NCBI GenBank assembly: GCA_003290165.1
Contig: QNQO01000640.1
Span: 248,001 to 312,000, forward strand
Origin: Berberis thunbergii
Lineage: Eukaryota > Streptophyta > Magnoliopsida > Ranunculales > Berberidaceae
Reading direction: 5' to 3'
Length of the DNA: 64,000 bases
The notes beneath the pieces were generated by a model, which did no database searches, had not been told where the DNA came from, and worked only from the letters and a program-made list of their open reading frames with translations. Numbering within the stretch: position 1 is the first letter of the stretch; each line of letters starts with the position of its first letter. A program made the translations under genes and the position numbers. Positions 35,280 through 46,229 of the stretch are shown here, one piece after another.

Positions 35280-35945
35280 ATTATTTTTTTTTTTGTAAGG
35301 ATAAGATGATCATCATTTGCAACAAGATTTTTGTTAATTAATTTATTAATGAGTAAAAAATAATTAAATTTTAAATTTCGAAGTTAATGAACACACCAAA
35401 ATTTCTAAGGAAGTCTTGGGTGAAGACGTACATATCGACATTGGCTAACTAATTAAATTAGACCATGTCCATACGGGGAAAACCAAAACACACATACACA
35501 CACATCACATCAATAGTGAAGACATGTCCATGCCGAAAAAAAAACGAACACACATCACATCAGTAATTAAAAATTCTATAAGAAAGAAAGTCAAAAACAA
35601 AGATTTGTTAATAAATAATGTCAGCATGTACTTTTATTAGCTACTCATCCCTCGAAGAGTTGAACATTTTTCAAATAAAATAATAAAAAACAATCAAATT
35701 TGCATACCAAAGGCAGATAAAAATCTAAACAAAGTCAGGTTCGCATCTTGAGTATTTACAATGGTCTATGTCATTTTTTAAAATTTTAATTTTCTTATAA
35801 AGATAAGATTATCATCATCTGCAACAAAAATTTTGTTAATTAATTTATTAATAGGTAAAAAATAATTGAAACTTTAATTTCAAAGTTAATGAATATACCA
35901 GAATCTTTGAATGGAGTTTTGGGTGAAGAAATATCTATCTGATCT
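35280..35945 (-). pseudogene. Two extra copies of family exon 1 with intron-1 sequence
   Basis: 35280-35440 and 35690-35945 both repeat the intron-1/exon-1 segment of C3 on the minus strand. Shared features are GATAAGATGATCATCATYTG, a TTAATTTATTAAT motif, then the donor and the TGTCTTCACCCAAAACTCC-like exon, decayed in the first copy. With exon 1 at 34065-34104 there are three in a row upstream of the same gene. Confidence 0.7.
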
Positions 35946-36610
35946 AATTTAATTGAAGGAAAAAATAAAACACACACGTAAAATGCTCGTAAGGCAATGA
36001 TCAATTTTGCACCCTACAGCAAGCATCTTCATGATTATACAAATAATTATGGCCATCACGAACATCTACATGACCATGCATGAATGACTGTTGCACATGA
36101 TTACATAAATCATTTGAATAGGAAATGATCAAGCATCTGGCGATCGTTGTAAATTTTAGTCAAAATATATATTGTTAAATTTTTTTTATTAGAATTTTGA
36201 ATAACAGTATTGAACATTGATTTTTCATTGAAAGATTTAAGTAGACGTGGAGTTTAAAATTATACTGTAAGAATATTTTGCAGGAAACAAAATCAAAGTC
36301 ATATTCTAATTTATATATAAAAGTAGAATTGTGGGATTTTTAAAATGAAATTTTTTTTAAAAAATGCTCATGATTAGTTTTGGGCAATCAAACACTCATA
36401 AAAAGAATTGAAATTCAATTTTCATGGACAACCAAACATCAAAGTTGATCAAGTCTATGGCATGATTGGAATTTCAATTCTCACCTTAGAATTCCAATTC
36501 TCAAGTTTGGCATAACTGGTGAATTTGTAAATTAAAATTGAAGCTATAGAAAAGAAGAAGAAAACAAAAGGCAGAAGTGTTAATTTGGAATAGCAATTTG
36601 GTGAAAGACA
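35946..36610. other. No gene seen
   Basis: AT-rich. It lies where further exons of the DMR6-like fragment should be on the minus strand, but none is recognisable. Confidence 0.5.
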
Positions 36611-36619
36611 TGTACAAAT

Positions 36620-36783
36620 GAGCTTTGCTACAGAGCGAGGGAGGGAGCGAGGGATGGGTGGTAACCATCCATCCGCTTCGAGATAAGCACATCAAATTTG
36701 AGATATGCGATGATGCTTATCTCGAGGCGGATGAGTGGCTTCCACCCCTCCCTCGTTCCCTCCCTCGCCCCCTAGAATTTTCC
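36620..36783. mobile_element. Hairpin MITE copy 5 (9-bp TSD), in an intron
   Basis: Perfect TGTACAAAT repeats flank it (36611-36619 and 36784-36792). The arms GAGCGAGGGAGGGAGCGAGG and CCTCGTTCCCTCCCTCG pair with small offsets. The inner arms ATAAGCAC... and GATGCTTATCTCGAGGCGG pair with CGCTTCGAGATAAGC. On the minus strand it sits 3 bp beyond the GTAATT donor hexamer of the DMR6-like exon. Confidence 0.9.
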
Positions 36784-36795
36784 TGTACAAATTAC

Positions 36796-36981
36796 CTGGA
36801 AGAAGCCACAATCACAACACGCGTCGCTAATCTGTTGACTGATCTCCAACCTGTTGGTGGCACCTAAATCAATCAGAGGGACATTTTCACATGTCCTAAC
36901 TTCAGAGAGTCGAGGCCTTGGAGTCCATGGATTAATTAGGAGTGATGGGGGAAATCTTAGAGAGTAGAAAATAAATAGCAC
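36796..36981 (-). pseudogene. Orphan first exon of a DMR6-like 2-oxoglutarate/Fe(II) dioxygenase
   Basis: Sixty-two codons from ATG at 36981 to a GTAATT donor at 36795. The N-terminal dioxygenase (DIOX_N) signature is RLSEVRTCENVPLIDLG followed by NRLEISQQISDACCDCGFFQ. The exon ends where VINHG would continue, a usual junction in this family. Iron-binding HxD...H and 2OG-binding RxS residues lie in later exons, which are absent on the minus side down to 34 kb. A TATA box 87-94 bp upstream suggests a once complete promoter and exon. The N-terminus (first 16 residues) is hydrophobic and unlike the usual start, so the start is uncertain. Confidence 0.82.
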
Positions 36982-37067
36982 AAAGAGAGAGACAGAGACA
37001 GAGACAATGTGTGAGATGAGAAGAGACTCCTTGCATTGCCTTCCCTTCCCTTCTTACACCATCTGCG

Positions 37068-37075
37068 TATTTATA
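37068..37075 (-). promoter_or_regulatory. TATA box upstream of the DMR6-like exon
   Basis: TATAAATA on the minus strand. A leader rich in TCTCTGTCTC follows before the ATG at 36981. The LINE tail starts about 20-30 bp further upstream and has replaced the distal promoter. Confidence 0.6.
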
Positions 37076-37097
37076 AGAAGAGCAAAGTGATATTGGG

Positions 37098-37430
37098 TGT
37101 TGCAGGCGTGAGGCTGCGGTTGATCAGTGGCGTGCAACACCTCCATCACAGAGTTGCTAACTCGGTTTTAATTTTTGGTGCTTTGCTTTTGTGCTTGTTT
37201 TGTTTTCAGTGATTTTTAGTGGGCTGCGAGTCTTCAAGCCTTATTAGTCAGCTTGCGGCTGGGGTTGCCGTATTTTTGATTGAGGAAGTTTCTTTGTCAA
37301 TTTCTTGTTTGGTTTTTTATGAGTAAAGTCGTAACGTATTCTTGTTTTGATTGTAAATTAAATTTTTTTTTTTGATAAGTGATAAAGATTCGGCATTCCA
37401 TAACTACCCCTCTCCACTGGAGGTTAAAAA
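37098..37430 (+). mobile_element. Extremely 5'-truncated LINE 3' tail
   Basis: The end GGCATTCCATAACTACCCC followed by TCTCCACTGGAGGTTAAAAA is nearly the same as the 3' end of the LINE at 43921-45245 (GGCATTCCATAGTTGCCCC...CACTGGAGGTTAA). An A-rich tail follows. Possible target duplication: AAGTGATATTGG at about 37086 and AAGTGATATTTGG at about 37438. No coding part remains. Confidence 0.7.
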
Positions 37431-38835
37431 AAAGAAGAAGTGATATTTGGTTGGTTTAATTTTTAAATGCTTGTTGACGCCTTAATGGGGCAAAGCGATA
37501 TTTGGGTTGGTTTAATCTTTGGGTTGGTTTAATTTTTATTTGTCTTCTTTTTTATGTCGTTTGTGGGTAAGGCTAGACCACCAAGTGAGTTTGCGGCACT
37601 CATCACTCTCTCCCACATATTAGATTAGATCAGATGATGATGAGATGAGATGAGATCATTATCTCTCAATTTTTACAAACGAAGTCAATTCTAGGAAATT
37701 TTGCAACCAAGTCGGCCTACAAACGAAGAGTGTTATACCAAACCAAATAATGTATTGACTTTGAGAGAAAGGACGCTCAGCTGATCTGGGCCAGATTGGC
37801 CCAAAAGAAAATCCAATCGGGTTTGACCCCGTCAAAGTTCCATCTTCTCATCATATTCTCCCCAAAACGCTTCACTTTCTCTCCTTAGGAACAAACAGTC
37901 AACACAGGTAATCTCATATGTTATTTTTCCCAATTTAGGGTTTTGTAAGGTCGATTAGTTTACTCATATGTAGGATTCTTGATTCTATGTACTTCAATTC
38001 TTGTTCAGGACCCATTGGTTTATATTAGGGGCATGTTTGATTTTTAAATTTCAATTCAATTTAGGGTTTGAATTTAGTGTAGGTGCTTTATCATCATTGT
38101 TATTGTGATCATGAATGCAAACCCTGCAATTTCAATGAAGCGAATGTGGATTCCAATTGATAAAGGAAGGAACTTATTAGGAGAAGTTGGATTCTGAATT
38201 ATTGATCAACACATCAAATTAATGTTTTGAAGGGTTTTGCAAAAACACATCAAATTATGCATTCACTCTATGTCTAATAAGGATTTGGGGTTGTTATTCT
38301 ATTATTTTACCCCCTTTATTTAGTTTTATGAGTTGAAGTATGTTATTTGTAGAGTTGTAGTTGAATAACCCTTTTCCACAACAAAAGGTTATTGGGTTTT
38401 TTTTTTTTGGTTTATGGTTTTAAATGAAGTTTGAGTTTTCTCGTTGATATGAGGGGTTTTAGATATCGAAAAGACGAAAGTTCAATGATTTCAATTCACC
38501 CAATGCATAGAAAGTACAAATAAAAGCCATTGGGGGTGATTGTGACTCACAAGACTTTGTATAACTTACACGTGTGACTGCAGTTTGTGACACGGCATTT
38601 GCTATGAACTCAAAACCATAACTATAGGCTTCATGGTTGTGTTTATTACGGATAGTCGTAACTTTTTTAGTACGTACTTTCCAGGAACCAAGTAAAATGT
38701 GCTTCAAAAACTCCACAACTCATCATTCTTTGAGATATATGTCATTTTGATTTACATGGTGTCATGTAACTCTTTATACAATTAGCGACAAATTGTATAT
38801 GTTTGATGACTACAATGTAGTAGACAAAGAATTAG
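37431..38835. other. Possible 5' leader exon at about 37840-37915; otherwise no gene seen
   Basis: The stretch CACTTTCTCTCC...CAGTCAACACAG followed by GTAATCTCATATG resembles a plant 5'-UTR exon and donor on the plus strand. No coding exon can be attached to it. A tandem of ATATTTGGGTTGGTTTAAT lies near 37490. The rest is AT-rich. Confidence 0.35.
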
Positions 38836-38850
38836 ATGCCTTCATGAGTT

Positions 38851-39004
38851 TTTTTTTTTTGAAAGGTAAGCAGGGTTTTTATAGGATTTTGAAACCCATA
38901 AAGATGTCGCAAGCTTGGTTTGAACCCATAACCTAGTGGTACCATCCGCCAAGCTCTAACCGTTGAGCTGTCATATCATTGGCTTAAAAATTATAGTGGA
39001 GTGA
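38851..39004 (-). mobile_element. tRNA-derived SINE (minus strand) with 15-bp TSD
   Basis: It is flanked by perfect ATGCCTTCATGAGTT repeats (38836-38850 and 39005-39019). On the minus strand there is an A box-like AGCTCAACGGTTAGAGCTTGG, a B box GGGTTCAAACC (plus 38917-38927) and a 3' end CCTTTC followed by A's. These are hallmarks of a Pol III-transcribed tRNA-related SINE. Confidence 0.9.
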
Positions 39005-39033
39005 ATGCCTTCATGAGTTGTTCCATGTTGTAT

Positions 39034-40659
39034 GTTCATTAACTTTGAAATTTAAGCTTCAATTATTTCTTTTTAACAAAAATATTGTTGCAGATAATGA
39101 TCATCTTGTCCTTGTAAAAAAATTAAAAGTGAACATGACATGGGACCATTGTAAATACTCATGAGCCAAGCCTAATTGTGTTGTTATTTTGTTACTTACT
39201 TGTTGTCTGTATGAAAATTTTAGTATTTTTCCTTTTTCTTTAAAATAAAATAAAATTTATACTATCAATTAATTAGATTAGTTTGAGGTATAATTTCTTA
39301 ATCCACATGATCAAAATGTCATGCCCTGATTTTTAAACAACCTAAATTAATAGGATGTCTAAAAATCAAGACACGACGAGAACAATTTAAACGGTACAGA
39401 CATGAGACTATATAAAAATAACAAACTTCCTTAAAAAATTTATCTCTCAAAACAAGGTCAACATTTATCATGCCTAAGCCAACAAAATAAATTATAAGAA
39501 TGAATTACATTAATCAATCACAAATAAAATCTTTGACTCGGAATACAAACATTAATAACTAGGGCATACATATAAATACTTAGGAAATCAATAAAACAAA
39601 ATCTAACAGAATGTGTCAAGTCCACCACTACCCCCCACGATGCTGGAACCACCTCCACGCTCCAACTAACCCTGGTAAGCCTTTGTGGCTGCGCTCATTA
39701 AGAACTAAAGCTTAAATGAAACATAGATGTGTATGAGCTACATAATTAGTTTTCTAACAGTGGATTCAATTTTTAATAGGAAAAAAGTTCTTCCTAAAAT
39801 AAAATAAAAAATTTAATTAGGAAAGAAAAAAAAAACCAGTAACCTTACATGTTCATATTTGATATTGTTGTTTCAGAAGATTGCGGACACACAACTGATT
39901 ACACTGTTGTGAAACCATCGCCTTCAGACAATGTATCACAAGTTAAAGAAGATGTAGGTGAAAATGCCTGCATTTAGTTTTATGTATCTCATTGCTAAAC
40001 AAGCAAATATTAAATGGTGATGACATTGCCTGAGAGTAAAACATAAATCTTATTCATATTTCTTTTTGTACTACTTCAATTGACATAAGACTAAAAAAAA
40101 AAAATTGTTTTCCTCGAAGAAAATACATAATATTGAGGTTCCCCTAAATGGTGATCACATTGTAGCTGTTGAGGATGATAATTTGACGCCATAGATGGTA
40201 TGTGCACAGGCTAACCATTTTATGCTATGTGTTACAATGTCATTTAAATGTCATTGGGGTATGTCCATTTGTTACATACATGTATGAACGATATGTTCTG
40301 ATGGTAGGGAGATTTGCCGAAATATAATAACATATTTGAAAAATATGAAGATCCTCTGAAATTAGAAAAAATGAAAAGTGTTGCCATTGGAGAGTGTTGG
40401 AACCTGTGGAAATTTTGCATTCTTGTAAGTGGGTGGAAAGACTATACATAATCATCTTCTAAAGTGTATGCACTTTCCTAGTAACCTTTTCTTCGGTGTG
40501 TCTTCCTTGACTGCTGCAATTGTTATACTGATAATCTGCATCAATAGCCCAAAGTCCTCGAGGATTATCAAGAAGCTTAAATATGCCCTTAGAGTTGCTA
40601 TCTTACTTGTCATAATTGGTTATGTCTTGGCCGTGGTCTTCACCCTCCAGCAAGGTTGA
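39034..40659 (+). pseudogene. Membrane-family copy C4 (no exon 1, stop in exon B, frameshift in exon C)
   Basis: Homology to C2 starts at TATGTTCATTAACTTTG, the intron-1 donor, so exon 1 is lost. Exon A (39877-39953) is open. Exon B (40138-40197) has CAG changed to TAG two codons before its end. Exon C (40308-40659) loses bases near 40385-40400 and shifts frame. The last 76 codons from 40429, with both membrane segments, remain open in their own frame. Intron 1 carries the same LTR-like block as C2. Confidence 0.82.
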
Positions 40660-41010
40660 TATTATATTGTTTGATGTATTTGAAACTTCCAGTTTTGTAT
40701 TAAGTTGTTTATTGTTTGTGACATTTGTTGTTTGATGTATCTGAAACTTTAAGCTTTGTATTGAGTTATCTATTGTTTGGGACATATGTTGTTTGATGTA
40801 TTTGAAACTTTCAGCTTTGTATTGAGTTATCTATTGTTTGTGACATCATTTCATCTATTAAAATGACCGTTAATTTTTTGTTGAATTTGAAGTAGTTCGG
40901 GTTTCACAGTTTAGTCTTTGTTGTATTTTTTTCAGCGAGATATTGATTTGTTGTTTCTTGCATTTCTACTATCTGTGGCCCATTATTTCCCTTTCAAAGT
41001 TTCATTTTTC
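40660..41010 (+). repeat. 3'-UTR tandem units after C4
   Basis: Three imperfect units (GTTGTTTGATGTATYTGAAAC ... GCTTTGTATTGAGTTATC) are followed by the family tail with CAGCGAGATATTGATTTG. This is one more unit than in C1 or C3. Confidence 0.75.
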
Positions 41011-42575
41011 AATTATTTCTCTGAATTGCACTTAGTTACAAATTATTAGAGATAGGATCAAAGGCTAGAAATGATTAGTCTCAGACAGTAACGGAGCTAG
41101 GATTTTAATTGAATGGGAGCAAAGTGATGAATCATAGTTGATTAATAATAATGTAATAATTAATTACTTTAATATCATTCCCATAATGATGGTGTTTTTC
41201 CAAAATCAAATTTCGTTGTTCAGCAACTTGGACTAGTCATCCCTTAGAAGGTATTATTTTTTTAATATTTGAACAATACATAAATAACTATACAAAACAT
41301 CAATTGCTAAACAAAACTTCATCTAATCTATGAGGAAGAAAAATTGATTCATTTAATTGGGTTACTTGCGATTTGCTCCTTATCAAAAATAGCTAATTTG
41401 ATGTTATTCTATCATTAATCACTAATGCATTCTCCCCCATGGCTAGCAGTCAAGGATTGCGATTTCATTTTTCGTGTTAATTTCAGTTTCCTGATTTTAA
41501 GAAATAGTTCAAGAATATTTAAGAAATATTGATAAGGTAACATAAAAAATATTGATAGAGTAATTTTAAGGTATTCTCGAAATATTTCTTAAAATTTGAT
41601 GTTACCCTATCAATATTCTCGAAATGCAAGTTCATTTCAGTTCTCTTGTATTCGTGAGCATATGAAATATGTGAAAAAAATAAGCTGCAGTTAAATAAAT
41701 ATATTAAACACATTAAACGAAGCTTAAATACCAAGAAATAAAACATACATAAAATCAATATATAATTAAAAAAATAAGGGAATGGTTTTAAAATTAATAT
41801 ATAAATAGAAGAAATGATAATTAGAAAATTATGGGGTGGTTTTAAAAATCAATAAATAATTAGAAAAAATGATAATTAGAAGAAAAAAAAACTTGAACTT
41901 TTACAAAAAAACCATGAAATTCTAAATAATAAAAAACCCTAAAAAAATGCAAGTTTTAGTAATTGGTTTTTGTATTTTCACGAAAAAAGGAAATTTAAGA
42001 AAAAACCTAGAGTTTTTTCTAAAAATCCCTCAAAAAAATGTAATTATTTCCTTCGCATTCCTTGCTAGCATTGGACATGCGTTGACTCCCCTTCAAACAA
42101 TAACCCACAAATGAATTTCGAGATACAAACATGTATCTTGAGGAAAAATTAATGGATTGAATTTTTTTATATATCCCTGAAAAATCTTATGAACAAAATA
42201 CAAAATTAGACTTCGAGATAAGAATTCATCTACAGAAAATACTTAAAAAAATTTCATTCTCAAAGCAGACAATAGAGGTTGGGGTTGCTAGTGATGATGG
42301 TAGAAAAATAAAATAAATCAAGTAGAAAGCGAGGGAGAGGAGGAGGCGGGATGATTATCAGTTTCGCAATAAACAAAGAGAGAGAGAGAGCATAAAAGTT
42401 GTTGATTTTGATTTGAGTGGAAGTTGTTAAAGTGGTAAACCTTTCTATGTAATTAACCAAAAATGAAATACTAATACAGCATGGAGCAGCTCATGAAGAC
42501 ATCTAATTCGATACGATCTCGGCGTTGTTGAAATCAATTTGAAACTTTTAATGCATGCATCAAAATCAAAATGCA
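41011..42575. other. No gene seen
   Basis: Very AT-rich. Local direct and inverted repeats occur around 41510-41635 (TATTCTCGAAAT, AAATATTGATA). 42480-42540 repeats 4925-4990. Confidence 0.55.
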
Positions 42576-42727
42576 ATATTCTAAGTTCATCACACCCAAC
42601 CGGGTAAATGCAATATTCATGGTGTGTATAAGCAAATGTAAATGAATGGAGATGCTCATTTTAACAAGGTCAGGTTCTTAGTCTATTTTATTTTTATCTA
42701 ATAATATAAAGTCACACAAACCTTTGG

Positions 42728-43400
42728 ATCAATTGCAGCAGTCAAGGAAGACACACTGAATAAAAGGTTACTAACAAAGTGCGAAGATTTTTTTTTTTTT
42801 TGTGTATAGTCTTTCCACCCACTTCCAACAGTCATAACTCCAATTCCAATACTTTTCATTTTCTCTAATATCAGGCAATCTTCGTATTCTTCAGACATGT
42901 TAGACAGTTAAAGTCATATTTTGACAAATCTCTCTACCATCAGAACATATGATTCATACATGTATGTAACAAATGGACATACCCCAAGGACATTTAAATG
43001 ACATTGTAACACACAGCATAAAATGGTTAGCCTATGCGCATACCATCCGTGGTGCCGAATTATCATCCTCAACAACTACAATGTGATCACCATTTAGGGG
43101 AACCTCAATATTGTGTATTTTCTTCGAGAAAACAAATTTTTTTAGTCTTATGTCAATTGAAGTACAAAAATAAATATGAATAAGATTTATGTTTTATTCT
43201 CAGGCACTGTCATCGCCATATAATATTTGCTTGTTTAGCAATGAGATACATAAAACCAAATGCAGGCATTTATATTTGCCTCTTCTTTAACTTGTGATAC
43301 ATTGTTTGAAGACGGTGGTTTTACAGCAGTGTTATCAGTTGTGTGAGCACAATATTATGAAACAACAATATAAAATATGAACATGCAAGGTTATTGTTTT
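42728..43400 (-). pseudogene. Membrane-family copy C5 (3'-truncated)
   Basis: Minus-strand exon A (about 43275-43370), exon B (about 43045-43105) and exon C (about 42945-42730) are present. Exon C contains an A-rich insertion near 42790, lacks part of the middle, and is cut inside the first membrane segment. The sequence then switches to the block shared with 22760. It is not functional. Confidence 0.75.
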
Positions 43401-43589
43401 TTTTTAATTAATTAATTTAATATAAAATATAAACTGTTTGACCTCACATCTTCAAGCTACCAAATCGCTATCAAGGGAAACCCTGCCCTTGTTTTTTCAA
43501 ATCTTTTGTAGTGGGACAGGAAAAGGAATACGCGTTTGGAGCACCAAAGGCAAAGGGAAAGGAAGTCGAATTCATTATCCATTAATAAA

Positions 43590-43800
43590 TTAATTAGCAA
43601 AAATCTTGTTGCAATTAATGATCTTCTTCTCCTCATAAGAAAATTAAAATTGAACATGACACGAGACCATTGTAAATTGTGTTGCTATTTTGTTACTTAA
43701 TTGTCTGTATGAAAATTTGATTATTTTTCTTCTTCTTTTTAAAAAAAGAAAAGAGAATTATACTATCGATTAATTTGAAATATAATCTCTTAATTCATAG
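43590..43800 (+). pseudogene. Family intron-1 fragment in opposite orientation to C5
   Basis: AAAATCTTGTTGCAATTAAT...GACACGAGACCATTGTAAAT is intron-1 sequence as in 7420-7630, but on the plus strand, while C5 exons next to it are on the minus strand. A local inversion separates them. Confidence 0.65.
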
Positions 43801-43920
43801 GGACTAGTTGTGTGTAAGTTAAGTTTGATCAAAATGTTGTGGCTCACTTATCATGGATTTCACATTTGATCAACAGTAAAAATTTAAGTATCATGATATT
43901 GTATCCACTTAATTTAATGT

Positions 43921-45245
43921 TGTGGACGGTGAACTTTACCGGTGTGGTCTGAGCCTAGCATCTAGATGTCATTGCTGCATAGCGCCACAACAGGAATCAT
44001 TGAATCATCTTTTTCTAGACGGAGAATTGGCAAGGCAGGTGTGGAATCATTTTGACAGGATCTTTGACGTTCATACTCGACGCCCAGCAGAAATTTCTAC
44101 GGTTCTCGAAATATGGTTTAAGAAAGCCAAACGCACTACTCAAACAGGTGTGTTATTCTTTCTTACTCCTATGTTCATTCTTTGGGAAATTTGGAAACAA
44201 AGATGCAAATGTTTTTTTGACAATGGCCAACCCAATTCGGCTTTTGTGATCCTGCACATTCGGCGTCAGTTGCAAATAGCAAATAATTTTATTATTCCCA
44301 AGCAAGGAAGCAGCAATAAGGCTCTTTTACAGACTTTGGGGTTGGGTGTGATCCCTGTTAGAAGGAAGTCTGTTCGTCTTGTTTACTGGCATCTCCCCCC
44401 CGAAGATTTTGTGGCTCTTAATGTGGTTGGGTCTTCTCGCAAGGATATGGCAGCGGGTGGAGTGGTTATTCATGACTCTCGAGGCGTTGGGGTTGTTGAA
44501 AAATATATGTTTTTCGGTTTGGGTTCTACCAACAAGGCGGAAGTTTTGGCTCTTTTAGAGGGAATTCGCCTATGCCTCGTTTGGGGTTTCAAAAAGGTGA
44601 TTATTCAAACAGATTCTGCATTGGTTTGTGGCTGGTTTAAAGATAGCTTAAAAATCCTGTGGCATTTGGAGAATATTTGGAAAAAAATTAAGGTGTTGAC
44701 AAGGACGATGACTTTACACTGTCAACATATCTATAGGGAGGCAAACGCAGTGGCGGATGCATTAGCCGCTAGAGCTTTCCATGATCTTGGGACAGGTTTT
44801 TTTTATGGGAGAGATTTTCCCAGGCGAATAACTGGCTTGTTGGGGCTGGATAGATTACAAACGGCGTATCTTCGCCACGGGGATGATTAGAGACAGTTTA
44901 GAGACAGATTCTCAAATTGTTTTCTTTTCATGTTCTTTTGGTTCAGTTTGTTTGCCATCACGGAGATGAACAACAAAGCAATGAGCGCTGTGACGCTGGG
45001 TGCATGCGATTGGGATGGAAGGTTTGGGCTGTGCGGCGTGGATGCAGGGTTGTGGGTGTATGATGCTTGTTCGGAAGTCTTGGGTGTGTCCCAGGGATTT
45101 TGCTTTCAAAATTTTGTTATAAACCTTGTTTTTTTGAGTTAACGCGGGTAATGTCGTAATGTACCCCCGCAATGATTTGTATTTTTATGGACATTTAATA
45201 ACGGTCTGGCATTCCATAGTTGCCCCTCCCCACTGGAGGTTAATT
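43921..45245 (+). mobile_element. LINE 3' part: zinc finger and RNase H-like domain
   Basis: A 322-codon frame (43922-44890) holds a zf-RVT segment (RCHCCIAPQQESLNHLF) at residues 15-32. An RNase H fold of the RVT_3 type follows at about 160-300. Catalytic positions visible are E in NKAEVLALLEG, D in IIQTDSALV and D in ANAVADALAAR. The first catalytic Asp, normally in NxDG, is replaced: the sequence reads ALNVVGSSRKD. The frame continues in a 3'-UTR ending CACTGGAGGTTAA and an A-rich run. Reverse transcriptase and endonuclease are absent, as in a 5'-truncated insertion. Confidence 0.9.
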
Positions 45246-46229
45246 TAAAAAAAATAAAAAATAAAAAAATTTCACATAATAAATCTTTTAATGGTTTATT
45301 TTCAAATATATTATTCACTCCGCATTTATGTATAATTCTTAATTTCAATTCAAAGAATATATTAATATACAATAAATAATATTTCCATAATCTAAAATTT
45401 ACACATTTTAATATTATAGAATAGTGAACTATTGAAACACGTCAAATGCGGATGTGTTCAATTCAAACACGTCCCCATCACTCGTACACCAACTTCTTTT
45501 CTCTGCAACTGAATTTCACACTTAGCGTCTTTGGGTGTAATATTGAATCACACAATATCTTCCTCGTTGAGATAATTGGGTAGGTGTGTAATGTCGTGTA
45601 GAGAAATGAAAATGACCCAGTGTGTAATGTGGGTTCGTGAAGAGAAAAGAAAATATTATTCTTGTGAGTTTCACTTTCTGAGTTTCCTCGCTGTTTTCCT
45701 GCCCACTTCCTCTGACATTTAGAATTTTTGATGTTTCATTCAAGCTTTAGGTCTAAAAAAAAATGGCTTTGTCACTATGTTAATTGGTATTGGAGGTTTT
45801 CACATGCCATCCTTTACTACAAAAAAAATTTCTTCATGTTAATTAATTTTTTTCTTAAAGCTTCTTCATGTTAATTATGATTGATTGATAATTTAGGTGA
45901 ATTCAAGAACGAGGATGATGTTGTCACCCTTATTAGAATGTAAAATGGTGTCTGTAGATCGAAATTGTGTGGCTACTGAAAATAAGAAAAATTATAGGTT
46001 GCACTGTTTTCTTGAGCTCCTTCATGCAAAAACAGTAGACTCAATATGGTGAGTTCCGATTCAGCTATTATAATCAACTAGTAAATAGTTCTCCGATATG
46101 TTTGTGTAAAGCCTAACTCTGTTCCTGCTTGTTTCATTACATACTCTATTGTCACCCTGTTCAGTCGCCCTCTGAGACTGATCATTTCTAGCCTTTGATC
46201 ATTTCTGTAATAATCCAATAACTAAGTGC
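45246..46229. other. No gene seen; half of a hairpin MITE at 45685-45738
   Basis: 45685-45738 reads CCTCGCTGTTTTCCTGCCC then CTCTGACATTTAGAATTTTTG, the right arm and tip of the MITE family (compare 35120-35150 and the tip at 34966). No left arm is present. A GTGTAATGTGGGTTCGTGAAG segment at 45616 recurs at 48020. Confidence 0.55.

Noticed and set aside
43507..43520. CTTTTGTAGTGGG as the missing right end of a CACTA element
   Set aside because: It is more than 7 kb away, on the wrong side, without TAGCGACGG subterminal motifs.
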